Assembly: GCF_000330725.2 (NCBI RefSeq)
Contig: NZ_AMZY02000009.1
Location: forward strand, 248,001 to 312,000
Reading direction: 5' to 3'
DNA: 64,000 bases
Source of the DNA: Mariniradius saccharolyticus AK6
Lineage (GTDB): Bacteria > Bacteroidota > Bacteroidia > Cytophagales > Cyclobacteriaceae
Every line of letters starts with the position of its first letter. Within the stretch, counting starts at the first letter, position 1. This document shows, piece after piece, positions 16,718 to 24,904 of this stretch. Under the pieces are notes generated by a model. The model was not told the origin of the DNA and did no database searches. It saw nothing but the letters and a program-made list of their open reading frames with translations. The translations under genes were made by a program, and so were the position numbers.

Positions 16718-17128
16718 ATGCTGTCAAAAAGAGCCAAGTACGCCATCAAGACCATTTTGTATTTGTACGAGCACCAACAAAATGTCCCGATTTCGGCAAA
16801 GACAATTGCCGAAAACGAGCGTATTCCCTATAAATTCTTGGAGAATATCCTACGCGAGCTGAAAACCCATCAGGTGGTGAAAAGCCTTCGCGGGGCTGAA
16901 GGGGGGTACTCTTTGGCAAAAGATCCAAAACAGATCACCGTAGCCCACCTCATGCGCATCATCGATGGGCCGATAGCATTGATACCTTGCGTGTCCGAGC
17001 GATTTTATGAGGCCTGCGGGGAATGCGTGGACGAAGATACCTGTCGAATCAGAAAGCTTTTTGCGGAACTACGTACCGAGATGCTGCCCGTGCTCGATAA
17101 GTCCATCGTGGAGTTGGCGGGCCTTTGA
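16718..17128 (+). CDS. Rrf2 family transcriptional regulator with four cysteines
   Basis: A 136-residue winged-helix DNA-binding protein of the Rrf2 family (IscR, NsrR, CymR). The helix-turn-helix covers about residues 1-65, with the start LSKRAKYAIKTILYLYEH, the recognition region IPYKFLENILRELK and the wing VVKSLRGAEGGYSLAKDP. The C-terminal loop has C91, C100, C103 and C109, more than the three used by IscR and NsrR, so an iron-sulfur cluster or thiol sensor is likely; CymR-type members instead sense cysteine through a partner. I chose ATG 16718 because the family begins LSKRAKYA. It probably shares the tauE transcript and is thus under the same palindrome, which predicts autoregulation. 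Confidence 0.92.
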   Translation: MLSKRAKYAIKTILYLYEHQQNVPISAKTIAENERIPYKFLENILRELKTHQVVKSLRGAEGGYSLAKDPKQITVAHLMRIIDGPIALIPCVSERFYEACGECVDEDTCRIRKLFAELRTEMLPVLDKSIVELAGL

Positions 17129-17190
17129 GCCGAATTTTCGCACATTTAGCGAACTCTTTTTCATGGAAGGAAAAAAAAATGGATAATAAC

Positions 17191-17207
17191 CCTATAAAAA
17201 TTATAGG
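17191..17207. promoter_or_regulatory. Palindromic operator, copy 3 (upstream of 17279)
   Basis: CCTATAAAAATTATAGG, identical to copy 1; flanked by C on the left and G on the right so that the pairing extends one further base pair. It lies 28 bp before the TAnnTTTG box at 17236. Confidence 0.75.
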
Positions 17208-17235
17208 GTAATTAGGATAATAAAAAATCCTTTTC

Positions 17236-17243
17236 TACATTTG
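17236..17243 (+). promoter_or_regulatory. TAnnTTTG promoter element of the 17279 gene
   Basis: TACATTTG, with the start codon 36 bp downstream. The expected -33 region reads AATTAGGAT and lacks TTG, as at the receptor promoter. Confidence 0.6.
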
Positions 17244-17278
17244 AAACATCTATTCGATTCCACAAAAAGATTAGCGTC

Positions 17279-17770
17279 ATGGCAGTTCAGCATCTCCAAT
17301 CCGGCACCCAAATCCAAGAAACATACCCATTCAGGGAGATTTCCAAAAAAGACTTTTCCGGCAAGACTACTAAAGGTGTCAGGGATATACTCGCTGAAGA
17401 GTCTATGGTCGAGATTGCTGGACTCGCTGGATTTGGCTTCCCAAATTTCCCCGAGTCGAAGAAAGTATTCCAGGTAGCATATTTCAAAGTAAGTGAGTCC
17501 TACAAGTCGATACAGCCATTGCTCAATGGATTGTTGGCGATTGGTCAGCCTGGTAAAGGGTCAGTGGAGTTTTACAGTGAATTGGATACGTTTGCTGTCA
17601 AATTCTATCAATCTGAGGAGCAAGACACAGTAGCGTTTTTGGAAAGAGTTTTTTCAGTACTGAAAGAGGAGATGAGATTCAAGCAGATTCTGAAGCGCGT
17701 GATCGAAAATCAGGAGCGGTTTGGTAGGGAAAGCCAACTTCTGAAAAGAGAGCTGTTTGCAGGTAACTGA
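17279..17770 (+). CDS. Unknown protein of the palindrome regulon
   Basis: A 163-residue soluble protein with no signal peptide, no membrane segment and no cysteine. It has a mixed N-terminal half (GFGFPNFPESKKVFQVAYFKVSES) and a helical, charged C-terminal part (about 120-163, FLERVFSVLKEEMRFKQILKRVIENQERFG). I do not recognise the family. Its position behind the third copy of the palindrome ties it to the TonB receptor, TauE/SafE and Rrf2 genes, so a role in the same sulfur- or metal-related response is the best guess. A stem-loop terminator follows directly, so it is a one-gene unit. Confidence 0.75.
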   Translation: MAVQHLQSGTQIQETYPFREISKKDFSGKTTKGVRDILAEESMVEIAGLAGFGFPNFPESKKVFQVAYFKVSESYKSIQPLLNGLLAIGQPGKGSVEFYSELDTFAVKFYQSEEQDTVAFLERVFSVLKEEMRFKQILKRVIENQERFGRESQLLKRELFAGN

Positions 17771-17799
17771 TTGGACATATGATCTGAATGTTAAATTGA

Positions 17800-17829
17800 G
17801 GGAAAGTCCTGCGGGATTTTCCCTTTTTT
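17800..17829 (+). terminator. Rho-independent terminator after 17279 gene
   Basis: GGGAAAGTCC pairs imperfectly with GGGATTTTCCC around TGC and is followed by six T residues. Confidence 0.65.
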
Positions 17830-17894
17830 CATTGGAATAACCATCATAATCCGCAATTTTTGCGACTCGTTTTCAAACCGTTCCCCCATTTCCC

Positions 17895-19283
17895 ATGAAC
17901 AAGTACATTGATCTCATCCAGCAGACCTTTGATTTCCCCACAAAAGAATTTCACGTTGAAAACAATGAGCTTCATTTCAACGGTGTGAACCTGATGGAGA
18001 TTATCAAGGCTTATGGAACTCCGTTGAAGTTGACGTATTTGCCCAAGATTTCCGAGAATATCCAGAATGCAAAGACCTACTTCAACAACGCGATCGAGAA
18101 GCACGACTACAAGGGAAACTATACCTACTGCTATTGCACAAAGTCATCCCATTTCAGCTTTGTATTGGATGAGGCTTTGAAAAACGACATCCACATCGAG
18201 ACTTCCTCCACCTTTGATATCCCATTGGTGCGTAGCCTGTATGAGAAAGGGAAAATCACAAAAGAGACCTACATCGTCTGCAACGGCTTCAAGCGCGAGC
18301 TTTACCGCCAATACATAACAGAGTTGTTGAACGACGGATTTGTGAACTGCATTCCAGTTTTGGACAACCTGACTGAAATCGACTATTACCTCGAGCATGT
18401 CAAAGTGCCATTCCAAGTTGGTATCCGTATCGCTGCCGACGAGGAACCCAAATTTGGTTTCTATACTTCCCGCTTGGGAGTCCGATACAACGACATCATC
18501 AAACTCTATGAAGAAAAGATTAAGGATAACCCAAAGGTATCCTTGAAAATGCTCCATTTTTTCATCAACTCAGGCATCAAGGACACTGCCTATTATTGGT
18601 CAGAGTTGACGCGGTTTATTCAAAAGTACGTGGACCTCAAGAAGATCGCGCCGAGCCTCGACACGATGGATATCGGTGGAGGTTGGCCGATCAAGTACAA
18701 CGTGTTTTTTGACTATGACTACCAATATATGGCAGAGCAGATCGTCAAAAACATCAAGTGGATGTGTGCCAAAAACCATACGGACGAGCCGCACATTTTC
18801 ACCGAATTTGGCAGCTACACGGTAGGCGAGAGCGGTGCGGTCTTGTATTCGATTTTGGATGAAAAGCTCCAAAACGACAAGGAACTTTGGTACATGATTG
18901 ATGGGAGCTTCATCACCCAATTGCCGGATAGCTGGGGTTTGAACCAAAAGTATATCATGCTTGCGGTCAACAATTGGGATGAGGAATACCACAACATCAA
19001 CCTCGGCGGTTTGACTTGCGACAGCATGGATTACTACAACTCCGAGGCGCACCAATTCAACATTTACCTTCCAAAAATCGAACAGGGGAGAAAACAATAC
19101 ATCGGCTTCTTCCACACTGGCGCTTATCAAGAATCACTTGGCGGCTACGGAGGGATTCAGCATTGTCTGATTCCAGCGCCGAAGCACGTTATCATTGACC
19201 GGGAAAAGGACGGCAGCATCAAGCATTGGCTTTTTGCTCCGGAGCAAAAAAGCGAAAGCATGCTCAAGATCCTGGGTTATTAG
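17895..19283 (+). CDS. PLP-dependent decarboxylase, arginine decarboxylase-like
   Basis: A 462-residue fold-type III PLP enzyme (alanine racemase N-terminal barrel plus decarboxylase C-terminal domain). K83 in CYCTKSSHF is the likely PLP-binding lysine, DIGGGWPIKY is the phosphate-binding glycine loop, EFGSYTVGESG lies in the barrel end, and GGLTCDSMDYY holds the Cys-Asp-Ser substrate/catalytic motif of ornithine/DAP/arginine decarboxylases. Proteins of this length and type in Bacteroidota are usually named arginine decarboxylase, feeding agmatine into polyamine synthesis; carboxynorspermidine or diaminopimelate decarboxylase are the alternatives. It stands alone, bounded by terminators on both sides. 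Confidence 0.8.
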   Translation: MNKYIDLIQQTFDFPTKEFHVENNELHFNGVNLMEIIKAYGTPLKLTYLPKISENIQNAKTYFNNAIEKHDYKGNYTYCYCTKSSHFSFVLDEALKNDIHIETSSTFDIPLVRSLYEKGKITKETYIVCNGFKRELYRQYITELLNDGFVNCIPVLDNLTEIDYYLEHVKVPFQVGIRIAADEEPKFGFYTSRLGVRYNDIIKLYEEKIKDNPKVSLKMLHFFINSGIKDTAYYWSELTRFIQKYVDLKKIAPSLDTMDIGGGWPIKYNVFFDYDYQYMAEQIVKNIKWMCAKNHTDEPHIFTEFGSYTVGESGAVLYSILDEKLQNDKELWYMIDGSFITQLPDSWGLNQKYIMLAVNNWDEEYHNINLGGLTCDSMDYYNSEAHQFNIYLPKIEQGRKQYIGFFHTGAYQESLGGYGGIQHCLIPAPKHVIIDREKDGSIKHWLFAPEQKSESMLKILGY

Positions 19284-19303
19284 CATCCGGTTAAAGACGA
19301 TTC

Positions 19304-19346
19304 AAAAAAAATGCGTGCCGCCAATCAGCACGCATTCTTTTTTATC
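19304..19346. terminator. Bidirectional terminator between convergent genes
   Basis: ATGCGTGC (19311-19318) pairs perfectly with GCACGCAT (19328-19335); seven A residues precede and TCTTTTTT follows, so it can stop transcription from both the decarboxylase and the convergent aldolase gene. Confidence 0.85.
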
Positions 19347-19359
19347 GAGCGTATTTTAA

Positions 19360-20469
19360 TCAGCCTTGACGTGCGCCTTCGGCATGGTCAATCACCTCCC
19401 CGCCAATACTCATGTAGCTTTCCATACAATCCGCTGTCATGCATGAATGGATCGGAAGAATGCCTAGCAAATCCCCGATTTTGACTCTTTTCAAAAGCTC
19501 CGATGAGGCCTTTATCAGGCCGTGTTCTTGGGAGATACTTTTCAGATACGATCTTTCCTTGGGAATTGTCCAGCCGTTTTCAGTCAAGAATACCACTTCG
19601 CCGAAGTTTTTTCCTCCGTCAGGCCCAGGGAGATAGTCTTTTGAAAGGTGCACTCCGCCGCCATGGACCAGGATTTCACCCCTTTCTTTCTGGATATCCA
19701 CCACGGGAACCGCAAGAGCGACGGCGACTTCCTCTCTTGTACAACTGCCCAAAGCCACTTGCATCATATCAAAGAATACAAAATTGCCAGGACCCATTTC
19801 GTCAATGTCCCCAAAGTTTTCCATCACCGCACATCCCGGCGTATCTCCAGTTCTGGTGATTAGGTTTGGGTACTCGCTGCGGTATTTGGCTTTGAGCATG
19901 CCCAAAGCTGCCCGGGTTTGGTCATAGACCGCTTCCTTGTCTTTTTCATAATAGGTATGTCCAGCATGCAGATAGAAGCCCCTGAACTTGAGTTTGTCGG
20001 ATTTTTTGGCGGTACGCAGGATGGCTTCCATTTTCCCAAAATCCGAAAACTGCACGCCTGTCCTGCCGTAGCCCGCATCGATTTCAATGAAAAATCCCAC
20101 GGGGTTTTCGAGTGCGTCGACCAGTGTTTGGGTCGTGGTTTCGTTGATCAGTTGGACGGAAAGGGATTGGTTTTTGGCCAATCTGTTCAGCCGTTTCGCC
20201 TCGAGCGGATTAAACGGAAATGCAATGTGGATATTTTCCCAACCGTGCCCACAGAAGTATTCCGCCATTTTGATGGAGGAGACGGTAATTTCCTTGATTC
20301 CATAATCCTTGGCCCATTCACCAATGACGTGAGATTGCGCTGTCTTGAAATGCGGCACGAGTTTCATTCCATTTCTCTTGGCCTTTTCGGCCATTTTTTG
20401 GAGGTTTTTTCGGCAAATCTGCTCATCGATCAGGAGCGTGGGCGAAGTGATATGGTTCAGATAGGACAT
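19360..20469 (-). CDS. D-threonine aldolase / D-serine dehydratase-like PLP enzyme
   Basis: A 369-residue fold-type III PLP enzyme of the DSD1/D-threonine aldolase family, which cleaves or dehydrates D-amino acids with a 3-hydroxyl group. The N-terminus SPTLLIDEQICRKNLQKMAEKAKRNGMKLVPHFKT contains the PLP lysine region (PHFKTAQS), and H341 and C343 in LPIHSCMTAD form the His-x-Cys metal site typical of the family. GYGRTGV and HAGHTYY are further family motifs. It is a monocistronic gene convergent with the decarboxylase. Its natural substrate (D-threonine, D-serine or beta-hydroxyaspartate) cannot be told from sequence. Confidence 0.88.
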   Translation of the reverse strand: MSYLNHITSPTLLIDEQICRKNLQKMAEKAKRNGMKLVPHFKTAQSHVIGEWAKDYGIKEITVSSIKMAEYFCGHGWENIHIAFPFNPLEAKRLNRLAKNQSLSVQLINETTTQTLVDALENPVGFFIEIDAGYGRTGVQFSDFGKMEAILRTAKKSDKLKFRGFYLHAGHTYYEKDKEAVYDQTRAALGMLKAKYRSEYPNLITRTGDTPGCAVMENFGDIDEMGPGNFVFFDMMQVALGSCTREEVAVALAVPVVDIQKERGEILVHGGGVHLSKDYLPGPDGGKNFGEVVFLTENGWTIPKERSYLKSISQEHGLIKASSELLKRVKIGDLLGILPIHSCMTADCMESYMSIGGEVIDHAEGARQG

Positions 20470-20612
20470 AGTTCATGTTGATTGGTTTGAAAGTAGGAAA
20501 ATCATGGCAATCAGAAAATGAATTTCTTCGCCGATTATCAAAATTGTCAACTGCCATTTTCCTATTTTGGTAAATTGTTTTCGGAAATCCATCGTAAAAC
20601 ATCCAAAAACCT

Positions 20613-23600
20613 ATGAGACCCAATTTACCCTTAGTCGTTTCCATTTTTGTTGTAGTCGGATCCATGTTTGGTTCTTGCAAGAAAAAGCAGGAAGAGCCAG
20701 TTGATCTAAGAATTACCCAATTTGATTCAGGAATTGTGAATCAAAGGGCCTCCGAATTAGAGGCGACCGTTGTACCGACGCTGAAGGAAGGCCTCAAAAT
20801 GTCTGTTTGGGCAGTGGATTCGATGATTATCGATCCGGTTTCCATTTATGTAGACGAGGAAGGTGCATTGTACTATGTAAGCTCTGAGCGCCTTGGAATA
20901 TCTGAATTTGACATCCGCGGCCATCAAAAGTGGGAAATCCCCTCGATCAGCTGGCAGACCTTTGAGGATCGGAGGGCTTTTCTACGGAAGGAATTTGCAC
21001 CAGAGAGAAGCGCTGAAAACGAATGGCTCACGGATCTCAATAAAGACGGCTCTCACGATTGGAAGGATTTGATGATCGAGAAGGAGAGCGTGTTCAAGGT
21101 CAGGGACACTGACGGCGATGGACGGGCAGATTGGACACAGCGGGCGGTATATGATTTTCATGAGGAAATCACGGACTTGGCGCTTGCGGTCACCAAACAC
21201 GAAGGCGATCTTTTCGTCGGTGTCGCTCCCGATTTTTGGAGACTTCAGGATGAGAACGGCGACGGTATTTTTGAGAAGAAAACATCGATTTCCAATGGCT
21301 ATGGTGTACATGTGGGCTTTGGTTCACATGGCATGTCGGGTGCAAAAGTCGGCCCTGACGGAAAGATCTATTGGGGAATCGGCGATATTGGATTCAATGG
21401 CACCGATAAGGACGGCAATGTCCACAAGTATCCCAACCGCGGTGTCGTCGTCAGGGCCAATCCTGATGGCAGCGACTTTGAGGTTTTCGCGATGGGTGTG
21501 CGCAATACCCACGAGTTCACTTGGGATGAGTACAACAACCTCATCTCAGTCGACAACGATGGAGACCATCGCGGCGAAAGCGAGCGCTTGGTCTACCTTG
21601 TCAATGGTTCAGACACCGGGTGGCGTATCAATTGGCAGTTTGGCAAGTACCGTGATCCTGACAACAATACCTACAAAGTCTGGATGGACGAGAAAATGTA
21701 CACGCCAAGACACGAGGGTCAGGCTGCCTACATTACGCCGTGTATCATCAATTATGTCAACGGACCCACGGGGATGATCTACAATCCGGGCACCGCGCTT
21801 GCTGAGCGCTGGAAAAACCACTTTTTCGTGGTAGAGTTCGTCGGGAACCCCGTTCGTTCGGGAATCCATGCATTCCAGCTGAAACCCAACGGGGCCACCT
21901 TCGAATTGGCAAAGACCGAAGCGATTCAAAGAGGAGGTGTGTTGCCAACTGGAATTGATTTTGGACCAGATGGATCAATGTATGTGGCGGACTGGATCAA
22001 TGGCTGGGGAGCCAAGAATTACGGCCGAATCTGGAAGCTCGACGATGAGGAAGGACAAAATTGGGCCGCAAGAAAAGAAACTGAACGCCGCATCAAGTTG
22101 GATTACTCGAAAATGGACGAAGCCGAATTGGAAGACCATCTGTACTACGAAGACATGCGGATCCGTCGCAAGGCACAGTTTGAATTGGCAAAAAGGGGAG
22201 ACAAAGGTGCCAAGGTTTTTGAAAAAGCCATGAACCAGACTTCCAACCAACTTGCCCGGGTCAATGCGATCGTAGGTATGAGCCAAATCGCTAGGATGAA
22301 GGACAAGAAATACGCGGAAAAGATCATCCCATTGTTGAAGGATTCGGATCCTGAAATCCGTGCCCAAGCTGCCAAGTGGCTCGGAGATATCAAATATGAA
22401 CCTGCTGGCCAATTTATGCTGGCACTTTTGGTAGATGAGTATCCGAGGGCAAGGTTCTTTGGTGCGGAGGCAATCGGTAGAATCGGTTATCAACCCGGTT
22501 TTCCATCCTTGGTTGCGCTCTTGGAAAACAACGACGACCAAGATGCCTATATCCGTCATGCAGCTTCCTTGGCTTTGGCAAGGTTGAATCAGCCTGATGA
22601 ATTGGTGAAATTGGCCACTGAACCCAGCAATGCGGTCAGGTTGGGTGCTGTATTGGCATTGAGACGGCTGGAACATCCGGGGATTGAGCAATTCCTCAAA
22701 GATCCAAATGAATACATCGTGACTGAAGCTGCCCGAGCCATCAACGATGATTATTCCATCGAAGCCGCACTCCCTGCATTGGGCGACCTGTTGGTGACGA
22801 CTTCCTTTTCCAATGAAGCCCTTATCCGTCGCGCGATCAGCGCCAACCTGCGTGTCGGGACGGAGAAATCCATGCAAAACCTGGTGGCTTACATCCAAAA
22901 GCCGGATGTACCCTTGCCACTGCGTCAGGAGGCGATCGATGCTTTGGGCACTTGGACCAAGCCCTCCGTTTTGGATAGGGTGGACGGCCACTACCGGGGC
23001 GAGGTGACACGGGATGGCGCTTTGGTCAGAACTGCTTCATCGCCGGCATTACTGCAAATGTTGGCCAACAAAGAACCTCAGTTGCGGATTTCCGCTGCAA
23101 AGGCGATCGGGAGACTGGGTATCGTAGAAGGTGCTGAGCCGCTGTTGGCCATGGTGAAATCCGACCGTTTCCCCGAGGTGAAAATCGCAGCCATTCAATC
23201 CCTCGCGAAGATGAATGCAAGTACGACCGCAAAAGGCATTGAATCGGCTTTGGCTGATACGGACAAATCGGTGCGGGTGGCCGGACTTACGTTGTTGGAT
23301 CAATTGGACTTGGATAAGGAACTCAAAGTCAAGCTGTTGATGGAAGTCATCGAAAAGCGGACTACAGAAGAGAAGCAAGCTGCCTTGGTCGCATTGGGTA
23401 AAGTACCCGTAGAAAACACCTCGGCTAGTTTCGAAAAGTTATTGGCACAAATGTCCGCCGGGAAATTGCCGACAGATATCTTGTTGGAATTGTCGGAGGC
23501 TGTGGATTCTACAAAAGATAGCGTTTTAATGGAGAAGTACGAGCACGCTTCCAACCAACTTTGGAAGGGTGACGCTCTGGCTTCCTATCAAAGCAGCCTC

Positions 23601-24029
23601 AATGGGGGTGATATCGCCAAAGGACGCAGCATCTTTTTCCAATCCCAAACTGGACAATGCATGCGCTGCCATGCGTATGATGACATGGGCGGAAATGTAG
23701 GTCCAGCCATGAATGGAATTGCGAAGCGGCTGAGCAAGCAGGAAATCCTGGAATCTCTTATCGACCCGAGCAAGCGGATTGCACCGGGATACGGGGTGGT
23801 CACCTTGGAACTTGACAACGGAAAAAAGGTAGTAGGTGTCCTTGCCGAGGAAAACAGTAAGTCTATTTTGGTCAAAAAAGGTGCAAGTCCTGACACCCTT
23901 GTCATGAAGGCAAATGTCAAAACCAGAAAAGACGCACCATCCAGCATGCCGGATATGAAGGCGGTACTGAGTCGCAGGGAAATCCGGGATTTGGTCAGCT
24001 ACCTCGCCACCCTGAAGGAGGATTTCTGA
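20613..24029 (+). CDS. Large lipoprotein: beta-propeller, HEAT repeats, cytochrome c
   Basis: An 1138-residue exported protein of the PVC-type haem-binding / putative membrane-bound dehydrogenase group. Order: lipobox VVGSMFGSC (Cys about 23); a six-bladed-propeller-like dehydrogenase region about 60-490 with repeated Asp-Gly calcium-like motifs (DTDGDGRADW, DENGDGIFEK, VDNDGDHRG) and SMYVADWINGWG; alpha-helical HEAT repeats about 500-980 (for example DSDPEIRAQAAKWLGDI, RISAAKAIGRLG); and a class I cytochrome c domain with C1016-M-R-C1019-H1020. Such proteins are thought to oxidise sugars or other alcohols in the periplasm and pass electrons to the respiratory chain. Its stop codon overlaps the start of the PIG-L deacetylase gene (TGATG), indicating coupled translation. 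Confidence 0.92.
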   Translation: MRPNLPLVVSIFVVVGSMFGSCKKKQEEPVDLRITQFDSGIVNQRASELEATVVPTLKEGLKMSVWAVDSMIIDPVSIYVDEEGALYYVSSERLGISEFDIRGHQKWEIPSISWQTFEDRRAFLRKEFAPERSAENEWLTDLNKDGSHDWKDLMIEKESVFKVRDTDGDGRADWTQRAVYDFHEEITDLALAVTKHEGDLFVGVAPDFWRLQDENGDGIFEKKTSISNGYGVHVGFGSHGMSGAKVGPDGKIYWGIGDIGFNGTDKDGNVHKYPNRGVVVRANPDGSDFEVFAMGVRNTHEFTWDEYNNLISVDNDGDHRGESERLVYLVNGSDTGWRINWQFGKYRDPDNNTYKVWMDEKMYTPRHEGQAAYITPCIINYVNGPTGMIYNPGTALAERWKNHFFVVEFVGNPVRSGIHAFQLKPNGATFELAKTEAIQRGGVLPTGIDFGPDGSMYVADWINGWGAKNYGRIWKLDDEEGQNWAARKETERRIKLDYSKMDEAELEDHLYYEDMRIRRKAQFELAKRGDKGAKVFEKAMNQTSNQLARVNAIVGMSQIARMKDKKYAEKIIPLLKDSDPEIRAQAAKWLGDIKYEPAGQFMLALLVDEYPRARFFGAEAIGRIGYQPGFPSLVALLENNDDQDAYIRHAASLALARLNQPDELVKLATEPSNAVRLGAVLALRRLEHPGIEQFLKDPNEYIVTEAARAINDDYSIEAALPALGDLLVTTSFSNEALIRRAISANLRVGTEKSMQNLVAYIQKPDVPLPLRQEAIDALGTWTKPSVLDRVDGHYRGEVTRDGALVRTASSPALLQMLANKEPQLRISAAKAIGRLGIVEGAEPLLAMVKSDRFPEVKIAAIQSLAKMNASTTAKGIESALADTDKSVRVAGLTLLDQLDLDKELKVKLLMEVIEKRTTEEKQAALVALGKVPVENTSASFEKLLAQMSAGKLPTDILLELSEAVDSTKDSVLMEKYEHASNQLWKGDALASYQSSLNGGDIAKGRSIFFQSQTGQCMRCHAYDDMGGNVGPAMNGIAKRLSKQEILESLIDPSKRIAPGYGVVTLELDNGKKVVGVLAEENSKSILVKKGASPDTLVMKANVKTRKDAPSSMPDMKAVLSRREIRDLVSYLATLKEDF

Positions 24030-24886
24030 TGAAATCTGTCGGGCTGATATTCCTCATTGCCGTCTTGGTGATGATCCTGCTGACAGCGGGCGGAATGCTT
24101 CTGGGGCGCTGGATGCTTCACCCGGGCGATATTCCGGTGAAGGCCAGCTTGGTACCTGATGAGCCCAAACAACGGTTTTTGGCGTTTTTTGCCCACCCCG
24201 ATGATGAGATTGCGATGGGTGGCACCCTCATCGGGCTTTCGGAAGCTGGGCATGAGATCGTGTTGGTATACCTGACTCGGGGTGAGGCGGGTCCTACCAA
24301 CGGCCTCGTACCTCAATCCGAATTGGGGTCCACGAGAACAAATGAAATTCAACAGGTGGGCAAGATTTTGGGCCTACATGCACTCGAATTGTTTGATTTT
24401 CCCGACAGCGGGCTGAAGGATGTCTCGATGGACACCATCAAGCAGGTAGCACGGGAAATGATCACCAAACACCTGCCCGATATCCTGTTGAGTTTTGACA
24501 GCGAGGTGGGTTTGTATGGACATCCCGATCATCGGGCAGCCTCCAGGGCGTTGGAAGAAGTGTACCTGGAAGGAAATGGGCATCCCGGATTTTCTCCGAA
24601 ACAGTATTTTCAACTGACGCTCTCTCCCAAGCAGATTGCCATCGCACTGGAAATCTCCCCGGGCTTCCAAAAAAACTATCAAAAGGAGGGGAGGGGATTG
24701 CCCCCTCCAGACTTTTCGGTCCGTACGACCCAGTACTTTCCGACCTTGGTCCATATGATGGAAGCCCATGCCACACAGCAGCAGGTATTCAGGGACTTGA
24801 TGCCGTATCGCGAAGAATTGCCTCAGTTTGTCTACTCCAGGGTATTTGATCGGGAGTACTTTTGGGAATTCGGAAAGAAACCTTAA
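24029..24886 (+). CDS. PIG-L / LmbE family zinc deacetylase
   Basis: A 285-residue protein with an N-terminal membrane anchor (VGLIFLIAVLVMILLTAGGMLLG) and a PIG-L domain. The zinc and catalytic motif is AH56-P-D58-D59-E60, and the second zinc histidine lies in GLYGH165-PDH168-RAA. Members remove N-acetyl groups from amino sugars and related glycoconjugates. It starts inside the stop codon of the upstream dehydrogenase-like lipoprotein, so both are likely to act on the same substrate on the outer face of the inner membrane; the anchored topology fits. The partner and sugar are inference. Confidence 0.9.
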   Translation: MKSVGLIFLIAVLVMILLTAGGMLLGRWMLHPGDIPVKASLVPDEPKQRFLAFFAHPDDEIAMGGTLIGLSEAGHEIVLVYLTRGEAGPTNGLVPQSELGSTRTNEIQQVGKILGLHALELFDFPDSGLKDVSMDTIKQVAREMITKHLPDILLSFDSEVGLYGHPDHRAASRALEEVYLEGNGHPGFSPKQYFQLTLSPKQIAIALEISPGFQKNYQKEGRGLPPPDFSVRTTQYFPTLVHMMEAHATQQQVFRDLMPYREELPQFVYSRVFDREYFWEFGKKP

Positions 24887-24904
24887 GGCGCGCTATCAAT
24901 TCCC

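Noticed and set aside
21975..22991. 338-codon minus-strand frame opposite the HEAT-repeat protein
   Set aside because: Antisense to well-formed HEAT repeats; no domain of its own.
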